Below are positions 58,762-64,000 of a stretch of DNA of 64,000 bases, one piece after another. This DNA is from an uncultured Agathobacter sp. (GTDB lineage: Bacteria > Bacillota > Clostridia > Lachnospirales > Lachnospiraceae). A program made the translations under genes and the position numbers. Numbering within the stretch: position 1 is the first letter of the stretch; every line of letters starts with the position of its first letter. The stretch lies in contig CAKRLV010000013.1 in assembly GCA_934359755.1 (NCBI GenBank), positions 5,049 through 69,048 on the forward strand. The letters run 5' to 3'. The notes beneath the pieces were generated by a model. It had not been told where the DNA came from. It saw nothing but the letters and a program-made list of their open reading frames with translations, and did not search any database.

Positions 58762-59175
58762 TTATTTTCCTGAAGTTGCTTTCAGTCGTGTCATGGCACG
58801 GGCCAGCGAAGCTCTTGAGTGATAGTACTCCTGGATGCTCTGCTTCTGGCGAAGCTGCTCCTCGGCTCTCTCCTTTGCCTCTCTTGCTCTTGCTATATCG
58901 ATTTCCTCCGGGCGCTCGGCAGTCTCGACAAGCAGTGTCACACGGTTGTTGACTATCTCTACGAAGCCCATTCCTACTACCGCGTACTCCCAGTTGTCAC
59001 TACCCTCCGGCTGAAATCTCATCTCGCCCTCATCGATGGCTATGACCATATCCTCGTGGTGGGCGAGGATTTCCTTCTGGCCATCGAACTCAGGGACTAT
59101 TATGGAACGACATCTTCCTGAGTAAAACACTCTGTTAGCAGCTATTACCTTTAGATAAAATGTATTTGTTGCCAT
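58762..59175 (-). CDS. atpC: ATP synthase epsilon subunit
   Basis: A 137-residue subunit: FYLKVIAANRVFYSGRCRSI, FDGQKEILAHHEDMVIAIDE and a C-terminal helical part (RAREAKERAEEQLRQKQS) with ALARAMTRLKA, as in AtpC. It regulates the F1 motor. It starts 23 bases after atpD. Confidence 0.93.
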   Translation of the reverse strand: MATNTFYLKVIAANRVFYSGRCRSIIVPEFDGQKEILAHHEDMVIAIDEGEMRFQPEGSDNWEYAVVGMGFVEIVNNRVTLLVETAERPEEIDIARAREAKERAEEQLRQKQSIQEYYHSRASLARAMTRLKATSGK

Positions 59176-59198
59176 ACGATTTGTCCTTCCTTATGCTT

Positions 59199-60590
59199 TT
59201 ACTGCTGCATAGTCTTTGCTTTTTCCTTGACGTCCTCGATTGTTCCGACATTGAAAAATGCGTTCTCAGGATACTCGTCCATCTCACCGTCTATGATAGC
59301 TTTAAAGCCCTTTATGGTCTCCTCAACTGGCACATAGACACCCTGTATACCTGTAAAGTTCTCAGCTACGTGGAATGGCTGTGAGAGGAACTTCTGGATT
59401 TTTCTTGCTCTGTATACAAGCACCTTGTCCTCATCTGCAAGCTCCTCCATACCGAGGATTGCGATGATATCCTGCAACTCCTTGTACTTCTGGAGAATCT
59501 CCTGTACCTTTCGTGCTACCTGGTAATGCTCCTCGCCTACGATGTCAGGCTCGAGGATACGTGATGTAGACTCAAGCGGGTCTACTGCCGGGTAAATACC
59601 CTGCTCAACAATCTTTCTAGAAAGAACTGTTGTGGCATCCAGATGTGCGAAGGTTGTAGCCGGAGCCGGGTCTGTGAGGTCATCGGCTGGTACATATACG
59701 GCCTGTACCGATGTTACTGAACCGTTCTTGGTAGATGCGATTCTCTCCTGCAGCTCACCCATCTCAGTAGCCAGTGTAGGCTGATAACCTACGGCTGAAG
59801 GCATACGTCCTAAAAGCGCTGAAACCTCTGAACCTGCCTGTGTGAAACGGAATATATTGTCGATGAAAAGCAGCACGTTCTGATGCTTTTCATCCCTGAA
59901 ATACTCTGCCATTGTAAGTCCTGTCTCAGCTACACGCATACGTGCTCCTGGTGGCTCGTTCATCTGTCCGAACACTAAGGCTGTTTTTTCCAGAACTCCT
60001 GATTCCTTCATTTCTGTCCAGAGATCATTTCCCTCTCTGGAACGCTCTCCGACTCCTGTAAAGATTGAGTAGCCGCCATGCTCTGTTGCGATATTGCTGA
60101 TGAGCTCCTGGATGAGGACTGTTTTTCCTACTCCGGCTCCTCCGAAGAGTCCGATTTTACCACCCTTTGCATATGGGGCAAGGAGGTCTATGACCTTGAT
60201 TCCTGTCTCGAGGATTTCCTCTGCTGGGTTCTGCTCCTCAAATGTTGGTGGCTCTCTGTGGATTTCCCACTTTTCTTCTGTATCAGGCTGTGCTCCGCCG
60301 TCGATTGCCTCACCTAGCACGTTGAACAGTCTGCCTAGAGTCTGCTCTCCGACAGGTGTCTTGATGCCGGCGCCTGTGGCTGTTACTTCCATATCTCTGT
60401 GAAGTCCCTCGCTGGAAGCAAGCATGATACAGCGTACTGTATTATTTCCAATATGCTGTGCGACTTCCATCACACTTTTTTTGTCACCATTTAAAACTTC
60501 TAGTGCGTCTCTGATTGCCGGCAGGTTCTCATCCTCGAACTCTACATCGACAACAGGACCCATAACCTGGATAATTTTTCCTGTTTTCAT
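59199..60590 (-). CDS. atpD: ATP synthase beta subunit
   Basis: A 463-residue catalytic subunit: IGLFGGAGVGKTVLIQELIS (P-loop), GVGERSREGNDLWTEMKESG, LLFIDNIFRFTQAGSEVSAL and ALLGRMPSAVGYQPTLATEM. ATG 60590 is used rather than the upstream TTG. It follows atpG by 8 bases. Confidence 0.97.
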   Translation of the reverse strand: MKTGKIIQVMGPVVDVEFEDENLPAIRDALEVLNGDKKSVMEVAQHIGNNTVRCIMLASSEGLHRDMEVTATGAGIKTPVGEQTLGRLFNVLGEAIDGGAQPDTEEKWEIHREPPTFEEQNPAEEILETGIKVIDLLAPYAKGGKIGLFGGAGVGKTVLIQELISNIATEHGGYSIFTGVGERSREGNDLWTEMKESGVLEKTALVFGQMNEPPGARMRVAETGLTMAEYFRDEKHQNVLLFIDNIFRFTQAGSEVSALLGRMPSAVGYQPTLATEMGELQERIASTKNGSVTSVQAVYVPADDLTDPAPATTFAHLDATTVLSRKIVEQGIYPAVDPLESTSRILEPDIVGEEHYQVARKVQEILQKYKELQDIIAILGMEELADEDKVLVYRARKIQKFLSQPFHVAENFTGIQGVYVPVEETIKGFKAIIDGEMDEYPENAFFNVGTIEDVKEKAKTMQQ

Positions 60591-60598
60591 CAAAAAGC

Positions 60599-61489
60599 CT
60601 ACTTTCTCTTTTTCTTCTGCGATTTGGCACCGGCTATTACCTCTGTAATCTCCTGTGTAATCGCTGCCTGTCTGGCACGGTTGTAAAGAATGTCAAGCTC
60701 TGCAAGCATGTCCCTCGCACTGTTTGATGCGGACTGCATCGCCATCATTCTGGCGTTCTGCTCGCAGGAGAATGACTCTACAAGAGCACCATAGACAAAT
60801 CCAACAACGTAGTTTGGTACGATACGATCCATGACCGCCTCAGGTGATGGCTTAAGCGCCAGCTCCTCCCTCGGAATGTCTATAGGAATCTGCACAGTGA
60901 AGTCTGCCTTTTTCAGCGGCAGAAGCTGTGACATCTGTGTTTCCTCCTGAATCGCATTTATCATGCTGGTATAGATAATATAAACTTCGTCCAGCTCGTT
61001 ATGTAGATATAGCTCCAAAATTTCTTCTGCAATATTTCTGGCACGGTTGAGTGTCGGATTCTGAACTGTGTAGTGGAACTGTTTTTCAATCTCAATCCCA
61101 CGTTGTTCAAAATAATGACGACCAAGCTCTCCGAGTACGAAAAGTGAATGGTTCGGATGATCCTTTAGGTGCTCCTCAGCCATTTTAAGGATATTGTGGT
61201 TGTATGAGCCCGCAAGTCCTTTGTCGGCTGTGATTACGATATATCCTACCTTTCTGTCCTCAGGCAGCTTATCCTCGTTGGTCTTGAAATAGATGTCCTC
61301 CATATCAGGCAGATGCCTGAGTATTCGGCTCATCTCTGATTGCAGTGTGAAGAAATACGGCTCTGTATCTGCCAGCATCTTTTTGGACTTTTTCAGCTTC
61401 GAAGAAGAAATCATATACATGGCATTTGTGATTTTAAGCGTATCATTGATACTTTTTATTCGATCCTGTATTTCCTTCGTGTTTGCCAT
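60599..61489 (-). CDS. atpG: ATP synthase gamma subunit
   Basis: A 296-residue rotor stalk protein: DRIKSINDTLKITNAMYMIS, VGYIVITADKGLAGSYNHNI and the C-terminal MAMQSASNSARDMLAELDIL followed by RARQAAITQEITEVIAGA. It couples proton flow with catalysis. Confidence 0.95.
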   Translation of the reverse strand: MANTKEIQDRIKSINDTLKITNAMYMISSSKLKKSKKMLADTEPYFFTLQSEMSRILRHLPDMEDIYFKTNEDKLPEDRKVGYIVITADKGLAGSYNHNILKMAEEHLKDHPNHSLFVLGELGRHYFEQRGIEIEKQFHYTVQNPTLNRARNIAEEILELYLHNELDEVYIIYTSMINAIQEETQMSQLLPLKKADFTVQIPIDIPREELALKPSPEAVMDRIVPNYVVGFVYGALVESFSCEQNARMMAMQSASNSARDMLAELDILYNRARQAAITQEITEVIAGAKSQKKKRK

Positions 61490-61500
61490 AATACTACCTG

Positions 61501-63000
61501 TTACCCTTTATACTCTTTTACTGCATCCATGATTTTATTTACGAGCTCCTCATCAATGGCTCTGTTCTCTTCGATTGTCTGTCCGATTTCCGGATAAGAA
61601 AGATCCATGTATGAGAGGATATCACTCTGATATTTCTTGACCTCTTTTGTCTCAATTGTGTCAAACACACCGTGGTTTGCCATGATAAGTGTCATTACCT
61701 GCTCATGCAGTGACAGTGGGTGGCAAAGTGGCTGCTTTAAAAGCTCCATAAGTGCTTTTCCATGTGCAAGCTGTGCCTTTGTGGCATCGTCAAGGTCTGA
61801 TGCAAACTGTGTGAAGACCTCCATCTCCCTGTACTGTGCCAGATCGATACGGATGCTTCCTGATGCCTTCTTCATGGCCTTTGTCTGGGCTGCTCCACCA
61901 ACTCGGGATACTGAAAGACCTACGTTTACGGCCGGTCTCATACCTGCGTTGAAGAGGTTGCTCTCTAAGAATATCTGTCCGTCTGTGATAGATATTACGT
62001 TGGTAGGGATGTATGCTGATACGTCTCCTGCCTGTGTCTCGATGATTGGGAGTGCTGTAATTGAGCCTCCGCCCAGCTCATCGCTCAGACGGCTTGATCT
62101 CTCGAGCAGTCTTGAGTGGAGATAGAATACGTCTCCAGGATATGCCTCACGTCCCGGTGATCTCTCGAGCAACAGTGAAAGTGCTCTGTATGCTACCGCA
62201 TGCTTTGAAAGGTCATCATATACGATAAGTACATCCTTGCCCTGATGCATGAAATGCTCTGCCATGGCTGTTCCTGCGTATGGTGCGATATACTGCAGTG
62301 ATGCAGGATCGCTGGCTGTTGATGAAAGCACGATTGAGTAATCCATTGCGCCGTGTTTTGTCAGAGTTGACACAATTTTGGCTACTGTAGATGCTTTCTG
62401 GCCAATCGCTACATATATACAGATAACATCCTTGCCCTTCTGGTTGATGATGGTATCTGTGGCAATTGATGTCTTTCCTGTCTGACGGTCACCGATGATA
62501 AGCTCTCGCTGTCCACGTCCGATTGGGAACATTGAATCGATTGAGAGGATTCCTGTCTCAAGTGGTGTATCTACTGACTTTCTGTCCACGATACCCGGTG
62601 CCTCATTCTCGATTGGTCTGTACTCCTCCTCTTTGATATCGCCTTTTCCATCAATAGGCTCACCTAAGGCATTGATGATTCGGCCTATAAAGCCTTCGCC
62701 TACAGGGATTCCGGCTTTTTTCTTTGTTCTTACTACTTTGGTTCCTTCATGGATTCCGTGGTCTCTTCCGAAAAGGATTACTCCGATTTCATTCTGACGG
62801 ATATCCTGAACCATTCCTTTTACTCCATTATCGAATACTACGATCTCACCGTACATGGCATGGTCGATGCCGTATATTGTGGCAATTCCGTCGCCGACGT
62901 AGATTACCTCGCCGGTCTCACGGCTCTCGGTATCGAAGTCGAAATTCTCTATCTCGCTCTGGATAATGGAGATTATGTCTGTTGCACTGATTGCGCCCAC
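61501..63000 (-). CDS. atpA: ATP synthase alpha subunit
   Basis: A 499-residue subunit: the P-loop LIIGDRQTGKTSIATDTIIN, VGEGFIGRIINALGEPIDGK and PGREAYPGDVFYLHSRLLER. GTG 63000 is chosen because AGGAGG within the last atpH codons is 8 bases upstream; an earlier GTG (63009) would overlap it. No major deviation is visible. Confidence 0.95.
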   Translation of the reverse strand: MGAISATDIISIIQSEIENFDFDTESRETGEVIYVGDGIATIYGIDHAMYGEIVVFDNGVKGMVQDIRQNEIGVILFGRDHGIHEGTKVVRTKKKAGIPVGEGFIGRIINALGEPIDGKGDIKEEEYRPIENEAPGIVDRKSVDTPLETGILSIDSMFPIGRGQRELIIGDRQTGKTSIATDTIINQKGKDVICIYVAIGQKASTVAKIVSTLTKHGAMDYSIVLSSTASDPASLQYIAPYAGTAMAEHFMHQGKDVLIVYDDLSKHAVAYRALSLLLERSPGREAYPGDVFYLHSRLLERSSRLSDELGGGSITALPIIETQAGDVSAYIPTNVISITDGQIFLESNLFNAGMRPAVNVGLSVSRVGGAAQTKAMKKASGSIRIDLAQYREMEVFTQFASDLDDATKAQLAHGKALMELLKQPLCHPLSLHEQVMTLIMANHGVFDTIETKEVKKYQSDILSYMDLSYPEIGQTIEENRAIDEELVNKIMDAVKEYKG

Positions 63001-63005
63001 AGGGG

Positions 63006-63524
63006 TCACCTCCTGGTCAATTTTCTTTCAAGCTCACGAAGCTTTCCTTCGTAGCTTCTGTCATACTCTGTATTAAGAGTCTTAATCACATATCCACCTA
63101 AAAGTGTTTCGTCCACTTTCTGTGTAAGGGATATTTCATATTCCGGATATTTGCTTTGTAGCAGCGCCCTGGCGTCCTTTGCTTCCTCGTCGGTTGCGGC
63201 CTGTGCACTGATAAGTTCAGCTCTTATGATATGGTTTTTCTCATCCCAGTATCTGTAATATGCCTCAAAGATTTCATTCATGTCAGCGGCATATCCAAGC
63301 TTTACCATTTCCTTTATGAAGCTTGTGATAAGCTTTGGCTCACTCTCAAATCCGTATACCTTTTCTATGATGTCATACTTTTTGGTCAGTGGTATAAGTG
63401 GATTTGCAAGCGTCTGTGCAAGCGTTTCTGTCACAAAGTATACTCTTTGTGCTTCCTCCACATCACGACGTTCTACAGCCAGCCTGTACAAAACTATCGC
63501 ATTATTTACTGCTGCCTGTGTCAT
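63006..63524 (-). CDS. atpH: ATP synthase delta subunit
   Basis: A 172-residue peripheral stalk subunit: N-terminal AAVNNAIVLYRLAVERRDVE, then LANPLIPLTKKYDIIEKVYG and the C-terminal ISLTQKVDETLLGGYVIKTL, all standard for AtpH. ATG 63524 lies inside the last 23 bases of atpF, with AGGTGA upstream. Confidence 0.92.
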   Translation of the reverse strand: MTQAAVNNAIVLYRLAVERRDVEEAQRVYFVTETLAQTLANPLIPLTKKYDIIEKVYGFESEPKLITSFIKEMVKLGYAADMNEIFEAYYRYWDEKNHIIRAELISAQAATDEEAKDARALLQSKYPEYEISLTQKVDETLLGGYVIKTLNTEYDRSYEGKLRELERKLTRR

Positions 63525-63954
63525 TAGCTTCACCTGTCTTTACAATCTTTCTCGCTGCTAAGATGGCAAGTTTTGCAATTTCAGCCTCAGCGGCCTTTGT
63601 TGCCTTATCCTGCTCGCTAGCAATGTCCGCTTTTGCTTTTTCAAGCATTCTGTCTGCTTCCTGTCTGGTTCTCTCAAGAGTCTTCTCCTGCTCTGCCTCG
63701 GCTCTTGACCTGGCATCGAGGATTATCTGGTCTGCCTGAGTCTTTGCACTCTCGAGCTTCTTCTGATAATCGCTCTTTAAGCTTTCTGCATCGTCCTGAC
63801 TCTTCTTTGCTTCTGAAAACTGCTTCTGAATCATTTCCTCTCTCTGATTGATTACGCCCATCACGCGGTCAAAGAGGAATTTCTTAAATATCCAGTACAG
63901 GAAAAGCAGATTGACTACTGTCCATATTATGTTCCATGGATCAATTTTTAACAT
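63502..63954 (-). CDS. atpF: ATP synthase b subunit
   Basis: A 150-residue subunit with the N-terminal membrane helix (PWNIIWTVVNLLFLYWIFKK) and a long charged coiled coil (EMIQKQFSEAKKSQDDAESL onward). It links Fo to F1 through the delta subunit. AAGGAAGG precedes the ATG. atpB and atpE, expected upstream, are outside the window. Confidence 0.93.
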   Translation of the reverse strand: MLKIDPWNIIWTVVNLLFLYWIFKKFLFDRVMGVINQREEMIQKQFSEAKKSQDDAESLKSDYQKKLESAKTQADQIILDARSRAEAEQEKTLERTRQEADRMLEKAKADIASEQDKATKAAEAEIAKLAILAARKIVKTGEANDTGSSK

Positions 63955-63958
63955 TGCT

Positions 63959-64000
63959 CTACCTTCCTTTCTGTTTCATCTGGTTGTAACTGTCAGTTAC
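63959..64000 (-). other. Possible 3' end of the preceding atp gene
   Basis: In one minus frame codons are open from the window edge to a TAG at 63959-63961, giving VTDSYNQMKQKGR as a C-terminal end. If real it would belong to the gene upstream of atpF (atpE expected). The residues do not look like the usual hydrophobic AtpE end, so this is only a note. Confidence 0.25.

Overview
The window looks like a chromosomal segment from a low-GC anaerobic Firmicute of the Lachnospiraceae, close to Lachnospira/[Eubacterium] eligens. This rests on gene content and sequence style (diaminopimelate aminotransferase DapL, ANTAR-glnA pairing, PyrK/PyrDB, CIRCE-controlled clpB, Flp1-like pilins); no database was searched. 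Most genes lie on the minus strand. Clear plus-strand genes are a 28-residue toxin, typA, guaB, a CorC-type protein and a LacI-like sensor. There are no rRNA genes, no confident tRNA, no CRISPR array and no intact transposase.

Region 1 (1-2000) is accessory: an edge-truncated GNAT acetyltransferase, a zinc-ribbon protein, a decayed XRE regulator, and a complete type I toxin-antitoxin locus. In the latter a tiny hydrophobic toxin faces an antisense RNA with its own promoter, and both share a bidirectional terminator. Region 2 (2026-21752) is a sulfur island. It contains siroheme synthesis (cobA-hemD fusion, hemC, a Met8-type gene, plus bioY), then a sulfide-to-organic-sulfur operon (trxB, metY, siroheme sulfite reductase, TusA-like, thioredoxin-like, ThiS-like carrier ending GGGC, ThiF-like E1, JAMM protease). 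After these come sulfate activation and reduction (cysN, cysD, aprB, aprA), sulfate ABC import (cysA, cysW, cysT, sbp) and cysK. Read together they form a path from external sulfate through APS, sulfite and sulfide to cysteine and homocysteine; the homocysteine branch probably uses a protein thiocarboxylate as sulfur donor.

Region 3 (22039-34405) holds pyrD-pyrK-pyrF-pyrC, interrupted by a 165-bp palindromic element. A 1.85-kb tandem duplication follows: two secreted fibronectin-III-like proteins, each followed by a terminator and by the pyrC promoter and 5' end, so that one pyrC copy is a broken fragment. Next are a third secreted protein (Ig-like), dapB-dapA under a lysine riboswitch, a corrinoid adenosyltransferase and an SSB-like protein. 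The three secreted-protein promoters share a direct-repeat operator at identical spacing.

Region 4 (34503-44754) has typA, pncB, dapL, ANTAR-glnA, a eukaryotic-type hisA, guaB and a CorC-like protein. Region 5 (44723-51000) is a compact Tad/Flp-like pilus operon with a CpaF ATPase, one fused TadB/TadC-like membrane protein, several very small pilins without a leader peptide, and a large secreted protein that may be the adhesin. Region 6 (51077-64000) holds a LacI-like sensor without a DNA-binding domain, a soluble chemotaxis receptor, an aspartate aminotransferase, rarA, clpB under CIRCE, and atpFHAGDC of the F-type ATP synthase, which looks richer in G+C than its surroundings.

A recurring theme is short tandem repeats (14-19 bp) at five loci, two inside coding sequence (hemC and the hemD linker). 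The strongest candidates for new biology are the thiocarboxylate sulfur relay, the leaderless-pilin operon, the secreted-protein duplication with its shared operator, and the unannotated-type toxin-antitoxin locus.
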